A stretch of 52,700 nucleotides of DNA, taken from Nonomuraea aridisoli. GTDB taxonomy: Bacteria > Actinomycetota > Actinomycetes > Streptosporangiales > Streptosporangiaceae. The translations under genes and the position numbers were made by a program. This document shows positions 32,581 through 41,036 of the stretch, one piece after another. How positions within the stretch are numbered: position 1 is the first letter of the stretch; each line of letters begins with the position of its first letter. The stretch is from positions 1 through 52,700 of the forward strand of contig NZ_POUD01000026.1 of assembly GCF_003236395.1 (NCBI RefSeq), read 5' to 3'. The notes under the pieces were generated by a model. That model saw only the letters and a list, made by a program, of their open reading frames with translations. It ran no database searches and was not told the origin of the DNA.

Positions 32581-33798
32581 GTGGCCACGCGCAACGCTGG
32601 GGTGCGGGCGTCGAGCTCGCGCCACGGCATCGGGTTCTGGATCGTCGCCTACGTCTTCGCCGTCGAGATGGCCTTCTCCGCGGCGCCGACGCCGATGTGG
32701 AGCCTCTATCGGGAACGTGATCATTTCTCCACGATGATGGTGACGGTCGCCTTCGCGGCCTACTCCGTCGGCGTCGTGATCAGCATTTTCCTGGCCGGGC
32801 ATGTGTCGGACTGGCGAGGGCGGCGGCGCATCCTGCTGCCCGCCATCCTGTTGCAGACCGTTTCGGCCGTGCTCTTCCTGGCCTGGCCGGACCTGCCCGG
32901 TCTCATCGTGGCCCGGGTGGTGAGCGGGCTGAGCGTCGGCATGGCCACCGCGACGGCGACGGCGTACCTCGCCGAGCTGAACGCCGTCACCCGGCCGGGC
33001 AGCTCGCACAACCGCCCGACGCTGGTCGCCACCGCTGCCAACCTGGGCGGCATCGGTCTCGGCCCGCTGCTCGCGGGCGTGCTGGTGCAGTACGCCGACG
33101 CCAAGCTGACCGTGCCGTTCGTGGTGTTCCTGGTGCTGCTCCTCCTCGCGCTCGTGGGGTTGTGGCTGGTGCCGGAGACGGTCCGGGCGCGCGGGGAGCG
33201 GGCGTACCGTCCGCAGCGGGTGGTCGTGCCGTCCCATGCCCGGCTGCCCTATTTCGCGGTCGCGGGCGCGAGTTTCGGGCTGTTCGCCATCCTCGGCCTG
33301 TTCACCTCGCTGGCGCCGAGCTTCCTGGCCGCCATCGGCCAGCCGTCGCCCGTCGTGGCCGGGCTGGCCGCGTTCCTGGTGTTCGGCGGCGCCGCCGTCG
33401 CGCAGATGGGGCTCGGGCGGTTGACGTTGCAGCGTCAGCTCGCCGTCGGCTTCGGGACGACCGCGGTGGGCGTCGTCGTGCTGGCGGCCGGCGTGCTGGC
33501 GGCCTCCCAGCCCGGTTTCCTCGTCGGCGGCCTGGTCGCCGGCAGCGGCTCCGGGATCCTGCTCAAGGGCGCCCTGGGCACCGCCGCGGTGCTCGCTCCC
33601 GCCGACGCCCGCGGCGAGGCCATCGCGGGGATCTTTTTGGCCGGGTACGTCGGCCTCGCGCTGCCCGTCCTCGGCATGGGCGTCGCGACCGGGCTCGGCG
33701 CGTCCCTGGACGCCTCGCTGATCGGCCTGGCGGCGTTCGTCCTGGTGGTCGTGGCGGCGACCGCCGCGATGCTCCGCCGCAATCCCGCCACCGCCTGA
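32581..33798 (+). CDS. MFS transporter
   Basis: A 405-aa membrane protein with 12 hydrophobic segments. The loop 2-3 signature is GHVSDWRGRRRILLPA, and a conserved Arg stands in VARVVSGLSVGMATA (helix 4). It resembles drug or sugar/organic-acid efflux members of the DHA group. GTG start with AGGAG 6 nt upstream. Divergent from the LysR gene and presumably under its control. Confidence 0.9.
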   Translation: MATRNAGVRASSSRHGIGFWIVAYVFAVEMAFSAAPTPMWSLYRERDHFSTMMVTVAFAAYSVGVVISIFLAGHVSDWRGRRRILLPAILLQTVSAVLFLAWPDLPGLIVARVVSGLSVGMATATATAYLAELNAVTRPGSSHNRPTLVATAANLGGIGLGPLLAGVLVQYADAKLTVPFVVFLVLLLLALVGLWLVPETVRARGERAYRPQRVVVPSHARLPYFAVAGASFGLFAILGLFTSLAPSFLAAIGQPSPVVAGLAAFLVFGGAAVAQMGLGRLTLQRQLAVGFGTTAVGVVVLAAGVLAASQPGFLVGGLVAGSGSGILLKGALGTAAVLAPADARGEAIAGIFLAGYVGLALPVLGMGVATGLGASLDASLIGLAAFVLVVVAATAAMLRRNPATA

Positions 33799-33915
33799 CT
33801 CCCGGGCGTGAAAGCCCTGGCTGTGGGCAAAATCAAGGCCATCAACCCGGCCGGCCGAACGTTGTTCCGTTAGCGTTCGCCGACGGTAGTGCTCGGGAGA
33901 GATGCGAGGGAGCAG

Positions 33916-34365
33916 ATGGCCTTGAACCGTGACTTCGTCGGCAAATCGTACGGGCCCACCGCCCCCTACGAGGTCAGCCGGGTGAAGATCAGGGAGTTCG
34001 CGGCGGCGATCGGCGACAACAACCCGGTCTACCGCGACAAGGAGGCCGCCCGCGCCGCCGGTCACCCCGACGTGATCGCGCCGCCCACGTTCCCCATCGT
34101 GTTCAGCCTGCAGAGCGGCGGCGAGGCGCTGGTGGACCCCGGCCTCGGGGTGAACTTCGCCATGGTCGTCCACGGCGAGCAGCGCTTCGAGTACGTCCGC
34201 CCCATCCGCGCCGGCGACGAGCTGGTCATGACCTCCACGATCACCGACATCCGCACGGCCGGGCAGAACGAGCTGCTGACGATCAGGAGCGACGTGACGA
34301 CGGTCGAGGGCGAGCCGGTCTGTGTGACGTACAACACGATCGTCGAGCGCGGAGGGGCCGCCTGA
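33916..34365 (+). CDS. hadA: (R)-hydratase/dehydratase subunit, HadA-type MaoC N-terminal
   Basis: A 149-aa hot-dog protein: DFVGKSYGPTAPYEVSRVKI, REFAAAIGDNNPVYRDKEAA, PPTFPIVFSLQSG, then HGEQRFEYVRPIRAGDELVM. It lacks the catalytic D-x4-H hydratase motif, as expected for the substrate-binding HadA subunit. HadA pairs with HadB to dehydrate 3-hydroxyacyl thioesters; in mycobacteria this serves FAS-II. Here the substrate may differ, since these taxa do not make mycolates. GAGGGAGCAG precedes the ATG. One base separates it from hadB. Confidence 0.88.
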   Translation: MALNRDFVGKSYGPTAPYEVSRVKIREFAAAIGDNNPVYRDKEAARAAGHPDVIAPPTFPIVFSLQSGGEALVDPGLGVNFAMVVHGEQRFEYVRPIRAGDELVMTSTITDIRTAGQNELLTIRSDVTTVEGEPVCVTYNTIVERGGAA

Positions 34366-34366
34366 G

Positions 34367-34795
34367 ATGACCGCCGCGGTGAGGTACGACGAGGTCGAGG
34401 TCGGTCAGGAGCTGCCGGCCGCCGACTACAACGTGCGCCGGCTGGATCTCGTGATGTACGCGGGCGCGTCCGGCGACTTCAACCAGATCCACTGGAACGA
34501 GCGTTTCGCCAGGATGGTCGGGTTGCCGGACGTGATCGCGCACGGGATGTACACGATGGCGCAGGCCGGGCGGTTCGTCACCGACTGGGTGGGCGATCCG
34601 GGCGCGGTGGTCGACTTCGGGGTGCGGTTCTCGTCGATGGTGGTGGTGCCCGACGACGACACGGGGGCCGTGATCACGGTCAGCGGCGTGGTGGAGGAGA
34701 AGCTCGAGGACAAGCGGGTGGTGATCGCGCTCACCGCGAAGTCGGGCGACGTACGGGTGTTGTCGAAGGCGCGCGCGGTGGTGCAGCTCACCTGA
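34367..34795 (+). CDS. hadB: MaoC-like (R)-specific hydratase, HadB type (catalytic subunit)
   Basis: A 142-aa hot-dog protein with the hydratase-2 motif YAGASGDFNQIHWNERFARM (catalytic Asp and His) followed by GLPDVIAHGMYTMA. It is the active partner of the HadA-type protein one base upstream. The hadA-hadB order after rpmG is conserved in actinobacteria including Mycobacterium tuberculosis. Confidence 0.9.
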   Translation: MTAAVRYDEVEVGQELPAADYNVRRLDLVMYAGASGDFNQIHWNERFARMVGLPDVIAHGMYTMAQAGRFVTDWVGDPGAVVDFGVRFSSMVVVPDDDTGAVITVSGVVEEKLEDKRVVIALTAKSGDVRVLSKARAVVQLT

Positions 34796-34829
34796 TAGGG
34801 CGGGCGTTCGCCGGGTAGCGGGTTCAACT

Positions 34830-35891
34830 ATGAGTGATGTCTGGCCCACGGTTCGATCGATCCCCGTCTCCGCCGTGACCGACGCCCGGGGTCCGGGACA
34901 CCTGCGCCCGGCGCGGGCCGAGCAGATCGCCGGTGCGGTCGGCACCGGGCGTGACACGGCGGGCGGCGCGACGGCCCCCGCCCGGCCGCGGCGGCCCGGC
35001 GCGGCGACCGGCGTCGGCACGGCCGGCGCCAAGGCGGCGGGGGAGCACGCCCGGCTCAACCCGGCCGCCGAGCTCGGCTTCTCCGGCGACCCCGAGCAGC
35101 ACGGCGACCCCGAGCAGTACGGCGAGGGCATGCTGCACGCCCAGCGCACCTGGGACGGCACGCTGGCCACCAACCGCCTCGACACCCTCGGCGTCAACGT
35201 CGAGCGGCAGCGCATGGAGACCCAGGACGTCACCGCCACGGTGGGCCTGCTGGTCGACGGCTGGCCCGACGACGTCATGAAGAGCGTGTTGTCCGTGATG
35301 GACCACACGCGCGCCCGCGTGCTCGCGCTCGACCTCGGCAACGTGGACGGCGCCGGCGACGTGCTGCGCGAGCTGGCCGAGCGGTACCCGGACCGCGTCA
35401 CCGCCTGGCACGTCGCCGAGACGCCGCACTGGCGCGGGGGCACCGCGACGTGGGGCGAGAGCCGGATGAAGCTGCTGCAGCTGGACGAGTCCGAGGTGCA
35501 CGTGCTGATGGAGACGTACGTCCTGCTGCGCGGCGACGCGCTGACCCCGCTGATCGCGGCGGTCGCGCACGGCGCGGTGGCGGCCGGCTGGAAGGGCGTG
35601 GACCCGGGGGAGGGCGAGCCGCGGCCGGCCGGGCCGGGCCGGGTGCGGGCGCTGACCGGGGAGCTCATGGCGGTGCGCAGGGCGCAGGCGTTCGGCGCGC
35701 TGCCGGCGGAGGCCCGCTATGCGGACAACGCCGACCTGGAGCTGTCGCTGGCGCTGCCGGGTGAGCTGGTGGTGCCCGAGGAGCCGCTGCCGGTGGTCGC
35801 GCTGGAGCCGCACGCCGTCGCGCCCGACTACCGTGACCGGGAGGCCCGGCGTAACTACGGCGAGGTGTTGCGCATGCTGCGCGCCTCCTAA
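34830..35891 (+). CDS. Hypothetical protein with a degenerate GT-A-like domain
   Basis: A 353-aa protein. The first 110 residues are low-complexity, rich in Gly, Ala and Arg, with a short repeat GDPEQHGDPEQYGEG. Residues about 130-260 (VTATVGLLVDGWPDDVMKSV, VLALDLGNVDGAGDVLRELA, ESEVHVLMETYVLLRGDALT) resemble the nucleotide-binding half of family 2 glycosyltransferases but lack a clear DxD, so catalysis is doubtful. The function is unknown. It lies between hadB and murB on the same strand with gaps of 34 and 5 nt. Confidence 0.7.
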   Translation: MSDVWPTVRSIPVSAVTDARGPGHLRPARAEQIAGAVGTGRDTAGGATAPARPRRPGAATGVGTAGAKAAGEHARLNPAAELGFSGDPEQHGDPEQYGEGMLHAQRTWDGTLATNRLDTLGVNVERQRMETQDVTATVGLLVDGWPDDVMKSVLSVMDHTRARVLALDLGNVDGAGDVLRELAERYPDRVTAWHVAETPHWRGGTATWGESRMKLLQLDESEVHVLMETYVLLRGDALTPLIAAVAHGAVAAGWKGVDPGEGEPRPAGPGRVRALTGELMAVRRAQAFGALPAEARYADNADLELSLALPGELVVPEEPLPVVALEPHAVAPDYRDREARRNYGEVLRMLRAS

Positions 35892-35896
35892 GCTAG

Positions 35897-36940
35897 ATGC
35901 TCATGGAGATGATCGCGCCGTACACCACGCTGCGCCTGGGAGGGCCCGCCCGCGAGTTCGCCGAGGCAGCGACGGCGGAGGAGCTCGTGTCGCTGGTCGC
36001 CGAGGCCGACAGGAACGGCGTGCCGACGCTGGTGCTCGGCGGCGGCAGCAACGTCGTGGTGGCCGACGAGGGCTTCGACGGTCTGGTCATCAGGGTGGTC
36101 ACGCACGGGGTGTCGGTCTCGCGCGACGGCGAGCAGGTGGTCGTCACCGCCGAGGCGGGCGAGGACTGGGACGCGCTCGTGGTCCGCGCGGTCGGCGAGG
36201 GCTGGTCGGGCCTCGAATGCCTGTCCGGCGTGCCCGGCCTGGTGGGCTCGACCCCCATCCAGAACGTCGGGGCGTACGGCCAGGAGGTCTCCCAGACCAT
36301 CCGGTGCGTACGCGCCTACGACCGGCTCACGCGGCAGGTCGTCGACCTGGAGGCCCGGCAGTGCGGCTTCTCCTACCGCGACAGCGTCTTCAAGCGCGAC
36401 CCGGCGCGTTACGTCGTGCTGGCGGTCACGTACGCGCTGGAGGTCGGCGAGCTGTCCGGGCCGGTGGCCTACGCCGAGCTGGCCGGGCGGCTGGAGACCG
36501 AGGTCGGCGGCCGGGTGCCGCTCGCGGCGGCGCGTGAGACGGTGCTGGAGCTGCGCCGCGGCAAGGGCATGGTGCTCGACCCGGCCGACCCCGACAGCCG
36601 CAGCGCGGGCTCGTTCTTCACCAACCCGATCCTGTCGGAGGGGGAGGCGGCGGAGCTGGCGGGGCGCGCTCCGGGGCATCCGCGCTGGGAGATGCCCGGC
36701 GACATGGTCAAGGTGCCCGCCGCGTGGCTGATCGAGCAGGCCGGCTACCCGAAGGGCTACGAACGCGGGCCCGTCCGCATCTCCACCAAGCACACGCTCG
36801 CGCTCACCAACCCCGACGGGAGCGGCACCACCGGCGACCTGCTGGCGCTGGCCAGGGAGGTGCGCGACGGGGTGCGCGAGAAGTTCGGGGTGACGCTGGT
36901 CAACGAGCCGGTGCTGGTCTGCTGCTCCCTCGGGGAATAA
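35897..36940 (+). CDS. murB: UDP-N-acetylenolpyruvoylglucosamine reductase
   Basis: A 347-aa FAD enzyme of the peptidoglycan precursor pathway: it reduces UDP-GlcNAc-enolpyruvate to UDP-MurNAc with NADPH. Landmarks are TLRLGGPAREFAEA, LVLGGGSNVVVADEGFDGLV (FAD), CLSGVPGLVGSTPIQNVGAY, catalytic Ser in SAGSFFTNPIL, and the Glu in LVNEPVLV. The C-terminal arrangement is that of type I (E. coli-like) MurB. Two ATGs (35897, 35903) are possible; neither has a good ribosome binding site, so it may be coupled to the upstream gene, 5 nt away. Confidence 0.95.
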   Translation: MLMEMIAPYTTLRLGGPAREFAEAATAEELVSLVAEADRNGVPTLVLGGGSNVVVADEGFDGLVIRVVTHGVSVSRDGEQVVVTAEAGEDWDALVVRAVGEGWSGLECLSGVPGLVGSTPIQNVGAYGQEVSQTIRCVRAYDRLTRQVVDLEARQCGFSYRDSVFKRDPARYVVLAVTYALEVGELSGPVAYAELAGRLETEVGGRVPLAAARETVLELRRGKGMVLDPADPDSRSAGSFFTNPILSEGEAAELAGRAPGHPRWEMPGDMVKVPAAWLIEQAGYPKGYERGPVRISTKHTLALTNPDGSGTTGDLLALAREVRDGVREKFGVTLVNEPVLVCCSLGE

Positions 36941-36976
36941 GCGCGCCGCCGCTCCTGTTAGGGTGTCTGAGAATTT

Positions 36977-37069
36977 CCGAAGGGGAGTAGTCCCAATCGT
37001 GTGATCGACACACTGGCGCGTTCGCGCGCCCGGTCACGCGGGCCTCATCCGGGCGGACGAGACCTTCGG
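36977..37069 (+). ncRNA. yybP-ykoY (manganese) riboswitch aptamer
   Basis: P1 is formed by CCGAAGG (36977-36983) and CCTTCGG (37063-37069). Directly inside lie the two conserved loop strands of the class, GGGGAGTAG (36982-36990) and GACGAGACC (37056-37064), which build the metal site. The internal part folds into GC-rich helices. The gene that follows encodes a TMEM165/GDT1-type cation transporter, the classical target. Members bind Mn2+ and switch the gene on. Confidence 0.88.
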
Positions 37070-37107
37070 CCTGGCAGTCATGAAGTCACGATGCTGCCGG
37101 GCCGAAG
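37064..37107 (+). promoter_or_regulatory. Expression-platform hairpin exclusive with riboswitch P1
   Basis: CTTCGGCCTGGCAG (37064-37077) pairs over 14 positions with CTGCCGGGCCGAAG (37094-37107), with one G-T wobble. Its 5' strand is the 3' strand of P1, so the two helices cannot coexist. There is no T-tract; it could be a GC-rich terminator. Confidence 0.7.
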
Positions 37108-37126
37108 CCGTGCCCGAAAACTCCCC

Positions 37127-37164
37127 GGGTCTCGCTTCCGGCTCGGTCGCGCGGAAGGGGACCC
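37127..37164 (+). promoter_or_regulatory. Hairpin masking the ribosome binding site
   Basis: GGGTC...CTTCCG (37127-37140) pairs with CGGAAG...GACCC (37152-37164) right up to the TTG start. The Shine-Dalgarno GGAAGGGG lies wholly in the 3' arm. Confidence 0.6.
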
Positions 37165-37731
37165 TTGGAAGCGTTCTGGATCAGCCTCGGCGCCATTTTC
37201 CTGGCCGAGCTCGGCGACAAGAGCCAGTTGATGGCGATGACGTTCGCCACCCGTTTCAAGATCGGCCCGGTGCTCCTGGGCATCACGATCGCCACGACCG
37301 TCGTGCACCTGCTGAGCGTCGCCGTGGGCGGCCTGATCGGGGACGCGCTGCCGACGACCGCCATCGAGGTGGTGGCGGGGCTCGCCTTCCTCGGGTTCGC
37401 GCTGTGGACGTTGCGCGGCGACGAGCTGACCGAGGAGGAGTCACGCAAGGCCCAGCGGGCCACCAGGAACGTGCTCATCGCGGTCACCGTGGCGTTCTTC
37501 CTCAGCGAGCTCGGCGACAAGACCATGCTGGCCACGGTCACGCTGGCCACGCAGTACGGCTGGGTGGGCACCTGGATCGGCTCCACGGTCGGCATGGTGG
37601 CGGCCGACGCGCTCGCCATCCTGGTCGGCCGGCTGATGGGCCGCCACCTGCCGGAGAAGGCCGTCCGGTACGGCGCCGCCGCCGCGTTCGCGGTCTTCGG
37701 CGTCGTCCTGCTGGCGCAGGCGCTCGTCTAG
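37165..37731 (+). CDS. TMEM165/GDT1 (UPF0016) family cation transporter, probable Mn2+ exporter
   Basis: A 188-aa membrane protein with six helices in two inverted halves. Each half begins with the family signature: FLAELGDKSQLMAM (about 13) and FLSELGDKTMLATV (about 115), whose acidic residues bind the cation. The family moves Mn2+ and/or Ca2+ in exchange for protons. TTG start with AAGGGGA 6 nt upstream. The riboswitch ahead of it predicts induction by high Mn2+ and hence export. Its stop overlaps the convergent regulator's stop (CTAG). Confidence 0.93.
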   Translation: MEAFWISLGAIFLAELGDKSQLMAMTFATRFKIGPVLLGITIATTVVHLLSVAVGGLIGDALPTTAIEVVAGLAFLGFALWTLRGDELTEEESRKAQRATRNVLIAVTVAFFLSELGDKTMLATVTLATQYGWVGTWIGSTVGMVAADALAILVGRLMGRHLPEKAVRYGAAAAFAVFGVVLLAQALV

Positions 37732-40601
37732 CGGGACAGCAGCGACAGGCGGTGACCGGCCGCGGCGGCTTCGCCGCGGGTGGTGACGCCGAGCTTGGCC
37801 AGGATGTTGGACACGTGCACGCTCACCGTCTTCGCGGAGATGAACAGCTCGGCGGCGATGTCCCGATTGGTGCGGCCCTGGGCCACCAGGCGCAGCACCT
37901 CGCGCTCGCGCGGCGTCAGCAGCTCGGACTGGTCCGGCGCCGCCGGGCCGGCGCCCACCCGCCGCAGGAGCGTCTCGATCCGCTCGATCAGCGGGGTCGC
38001 GCGCAGCGCCTGCGCCAGCGGCAGCGCCTTCTTCAGCCGGGCAGCCGCCCCCTCCCGGTCGCCGCCGTGCGCGGCGGCCACGGCGGCCCGGTGCAGGGAC
38101 ATGGCGGCGTTGTGCGGGCGCTGGAGCCGCTCCCAGGCCGCCGCCGCGGCGTCGAAGTCGCCGCTGTACGACAGCCGGTACGCCTCCACGACCGGCCCGA
38201 TGACCGACAGCTCGGTGGCCACCCCCGCGGCGTGTTCGCGCAGGGCCGCCGTACGCTGCGGCTCGATCTCCTCGGCGGCGTCGCAGACGGTGCGCAGCAG
38301 AGCGAGCAGCCGCCAGCTCAGCACCGCCTTGCTCGACTGACGGGGATGCGCGAGCACCCGCTCGGCCTCCTCCAGCGCGGCGCCGCGCTCCCCCCGGCTC
38401 AGGAACCAGCTGATGCGCATCCGGGCGTTGCTGATGACGTCCTGGATGTACTCCTCGCGGCGGCCCTTGAAGACGCCGATCTCCGACAGGATGCCCTCGA
38501 CGAGCGTGTGCTCGCCCCTGGCCATGGCGATGTCGGCGCGCACGCGCAGCAGCGAGTGCCGGGTGCGCAGCACGGGACCGTGACTGAGCGCGCCCTCGAC
38601 GATCTCGATCGCCTCGTCCCAGCGGCCGAGCGCCTCCAGTGACTCGGCCCAGTTGTTCTTGATGAACAGGCCGCTGGCGCGCTTGCGGCCGTACTTCTTG
38701 GCGACCCGCCAGCCGTCCTCCGACATGCGCAGGGCCTCGTCGTTGCGGCCCATGTCGAGCAGGGCGTCGATGTTGTTGCCGATGGCGCGCAGGATCACGC
38801 GGCCGGAGTCGGCCTCCCGGCCGATGCGCAGGGCCTGCTCGTTGACCCGGATGGTCGACTCCATGTCGCCGTTGAGCGAGTGGCCGAGACCCATGTTCAG
38901 CAGCAGGTCGGCCTCGAGGCAGCGGTCGCCGTACTTCCTGACCAGGCTCAGGCCCTCGGCGATGAGCTCGTTCGCCTCGTCGATCTCGCCGCGCAGCATC
39001 AGGTGGCGGCTCAGCGGCGTGAGGACCTCGGCGCGGTCGCGGCTGGAGCCGGAGACGAGGCGCAGCGCGTGGCGGAGGTCCTCGATGACGCCCGGCTTGC
39101 CCTTGGAGTCGGTGAACGGCGTGCGGCGCACGATGAGCTGGGCCACCCGCTCCGGCTCGCGGGTCTCGTCCAGCTCCGCCAGGGCCGCTTTGACGAACTT
39201 CGTGCCCTTGTCCACGTCGCCGCCGGCGTTGGCGGCCTCGGCGGCGCGTTCCAGGACGGCGGTGTGGTCGGCCCCGATGAGCTCGGCGGCGCCCTCGACC
39301 CGGTCCCACAGCATGAGGACGCGTTCGAGCAGCGGGATGGCCTCGGTGTAGGCGAACGACCTGAACGACTCCCGCGCCGCCTCCCAGGCCGAGATCAGCG
39401 CCCAGCGGTCGTCGCGGGCGCCGAACCAGTGGTGGGCCAGCTCGACCGCGGCTCGGCCGGGCGGGACGAGCGCGCGGTCCTTCGAGATCTCCTCGGCGAA
39501 CCTGCGATGCAGGCGCTGGTGCTCGCCGGGCAGCAGCTCGTCGTGGACGGCCTCGCGGATGAGGGAGTGGCGGAAGACGTACGCGCGGCTGTCGGCGATC
39601 TGCAGCACGTTGCCGGCGATGGCCGGGCGCAGCGCGGTCTCCAGCTCGACGTCGGACAGGCCGCTCACGGCGGCCAGCAGCGCGTGGCCTACCCGGATGC
39701 CGCCCGCGGCGGCGACGCGCAGCACTCGCTGGGTCTCCTCGGGCAGGCGCTCGACGGAGCCGAGGATGAGGTCGTTCATGGAGTCGGGGAACGTGCACAC
39801 GTCGCCGCTCTCCAGCATCGCCTCCACGAACAGCGGGATGCCCTCGCTGCGCTCGTAGACCTTCTGGACCTTGGCGTACTCGGGGGTGCTGCCGAGGATC
39901 GCGGTCATCTGCTGGCCGACCTCGTCGCGCGACAGGCGCGGCAGGTCGAGGCGGTGCACGCCCGGGACCCGGCCCAGCTCGGCCAGCACCGGCCGCAGCG
40001 GGTGCTGGCGGTGCAGGTCGTCGGAGCGGTACGTCATGACGATCAGGGCCTGCGGGATGTACAGGTTGCGGCTGAGGAACGCGATGAGGTCGCGGCTGGA
40101 GCGGTCGGCCCAGTGGATGTCCTCGATGACGAGGATCACGGGACGGCTCTCGGAGAGGCGTTCGAGGAGGGTGAGGAACTGCTCGAACAGCCGGGCGCGG
40201 TCGGTCTCGCCGTTGCCGCCCGGCTCGCCGAACTCGGGCAGCAGCCGGGCGAGGTCGCGCTCGGCGCCGTCGGGCAGCAGCTTCGTGACCCCGGCCGGGC
40301 CCTGCTCGCGGACGAGCTGGCGCAGCGCGGCGGTGAAGGGGGCGTACGCCAGGCCCTCGGTGGACAGCTCCACGCAGCCGCCGAACAGCACGTGGGCGCC
40401 GAGTGCCGTGCACTGCTCGGCGAAGCGCTGGACGAGCCTGGTCTTGCCCACCCCGGCCTCGCCCCCCAGCAGGACGGCCGTCATCGCCCCTTTCCTGGCC
40501 TCCTCGAAGCACTCGGCCAGAGTGGCGAGCTCCTCTTCCCGCCCCACGAAGACGGGACTGACAGAACGTCCTCGCATGTCATTCAGCATTTCACGTCCCA
40601 T
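37728..40601 (-). CDS. LAL-family LuxR transcriptional regulator with AAA ATPase
   Basis: A protein of about 957 aa. Walker A GGEAGVGKT is near residue 46, and Walker B VILVIEDIHWAD with the sensor region TYRSDDLHRQHPLRPVL lies near 150-190. A long TPR-like helical middle (about 400-870) and a C-terminal LuxR HTH (LTPREREVLRLVAQGRTNRD, FISAKTVSVHVSNILAKLGV) complete it. Such STAND-type regulators bind an inducer through the repeats, use ATP, then activate genes. Several start codons are possible (40601, 40589, 40577). The small gene and deoC upstream could be targets, but nothing in the sequence shows it. Confidence 0.9.
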   Translation of the reverse strand: MGREMLNDMRGRSVSPVFVGREEELATLAECFEEARKGAMTAVLLGGEAGVGKTRLVQRFAEQCTALGAHVLFGGCVELSTEGLAYAPFTAALRQLVREQGPAGVTKLLPDGAERDLARLLPEFGEPGGNGETDRARLFEQFLTLLERLSESRPVILVIEDIHWADRSSRDLIAFLSRNLYIPQALIVMTYRSDDLHRQHPLRPVLAELGRVPGVHRLDLPRLSRDEVGQQMTAILGSTPEYAKVQKVYERSEGIPLFVEAMLESGDVCTFPDSMNDLILGSVERLPEETQRVLRVAAAGGIRVGHALLAAVSGLSDVELETALRPAIAGNVLQIADSRAYVFRHSLIREAVHDELLPGEHQRLHRRFAEEISKDRALVPPGRAAVELAHHWFGARDDRWALISAWEAARESFRSFAYTEAIPLLERVLMLWDRVEGAAELIGADHTAVLERAAEAANAGGDVDKGTKFVKAALAELDETREPERVAQLIVRRTPFTDSKGKPGVIEDLRHALRLVSGSSRDRAEVLTPLSRHLMLRGEIDEANELIAEGLSLVRKYGDRCLEADLLLNMGLGHSLNGDMESTIRVNEQALRIGREADSGRVILRAIGNNIDALLDMGRNDEALRMSEDGWRVAKKYGRKRASGLFIKNNWAESLEALGRWDEAIEIVEGALSHGPVLRTRHSLLRVRADIAMARGEHTLVEGILSEIGVFKGRREEYIQDVISNARMRISWFLSRGERGAALEEAERVLAHPRQSSKAVLSWRLLALLRTVCDAAEEIEPQRTAALREHAAGVATELSVIGPVVEAYRLSYSGDFDAAAAAWERLQRPHNAAMSLHRAAVAAAHGGDREGAAARLKKALPLAQALRATPLIERIETLLRRVGAGPAAPDQSELLTPREREVLRLVAQGRTNRDIAAELFISAKTVSVHVSNILAKLGVTTRGEAAAAGHRLSLLSR

Positions 40602-40656
40602 CAACAACTTTCGACACCTTTTGCGGCATCTGTCATCCGGTCAAGGGGGCGCGGAG

Positions 40657-40686
40657 GCCCGGCCATGGGCGAGGAGATGGCCGGGC
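40657..40686. terminator. Hairpin terminator after the 48-aa gene
   Basis: GCCCGGCCAT paired perfectly with ATGGCCGGGC (10 bp, 10-nt loop), 14 nt past the stop at 40700 on the minus strand. Confidence 0.6.
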
Positions 40687-40699
40687 TCTCGTGGGGCGG

Positions 40700-40846
40700 T
40701 CATGAGGTACGGCGCTTGCCGAACAGCGAACGGCGCTCTGCCTTGTTGCGCCGTTCCGCGTCGCGTACCCGCCGGTGCTCGGCGGCCGCGCGGCGCAGCT
40801 CGCTCGCGGTGGACTTCATGAGTTCGTACTCGATCTCGGGATTCAC
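40700..40846 (-). CDS. Small basic helical protein, 48 aa, unknown function
   Basis: GTG start with AGGAGAACCTCC just upstream. The sequence NPEIEYELMKSTASELRRAA then AEHRRVRDAERRNKAERRSL and FGKRRTS is highly charged and predicted to be one long helix with a basic end. It is too small for standard gene callers. It resembles the tiny conserved actinobacterial proteins found next to regulators, but I know no function. Followed by a good terminator, so it is its own transcription unit. Confidence 0.7.
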   Translation of the reverse strand: MNPEIEYELMKSTASELRRAAAEHRRVRDAERRNKAERRSLFGKRRTS

Positions 40847-41036
40847 GGAGGTTCTCCTGCCGATTCGCACTATTTCCTGACATCTTTAAGGTTCGGGCTA
40901 AGACCCCCTCTCCCGCATCGGGTGGATGCCTTATCTCCGGTGCTCACGGGCGTACCGCATACCTAGGACCACGGGGGCCGGTGCCCTAGGGAGATCCGGT
41001 TTGGAGGTGGCGGCCCTGGTCGGCGATGCTGTCTAG

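Noticed and set aside
31897..34173. A 758-codon minus-strand frame across the LysR and MFS genes
   Set aside because: It runs antisense to the MFS and hadA genes and out of frame with the LysR gene; composition is His/Gln/Arg-biased.
37441..40512. A 1023-codon minus-strand frame overlapping the LAL regulator gene in another frame
   Set aside because: It is a shadow of the regulator gene: Arg/Gly/Pro-rich with no fold, while the true frame has Walker motifs and a LuxR HTH.
40962..40990. Two CCTAGG hexamers 17 nt apart upstream of deoC, considered as an operator
   Set aside because: Each is a self-palindromic hexamer and the surrounding bases do not extend the symmetry; too weak to claim.
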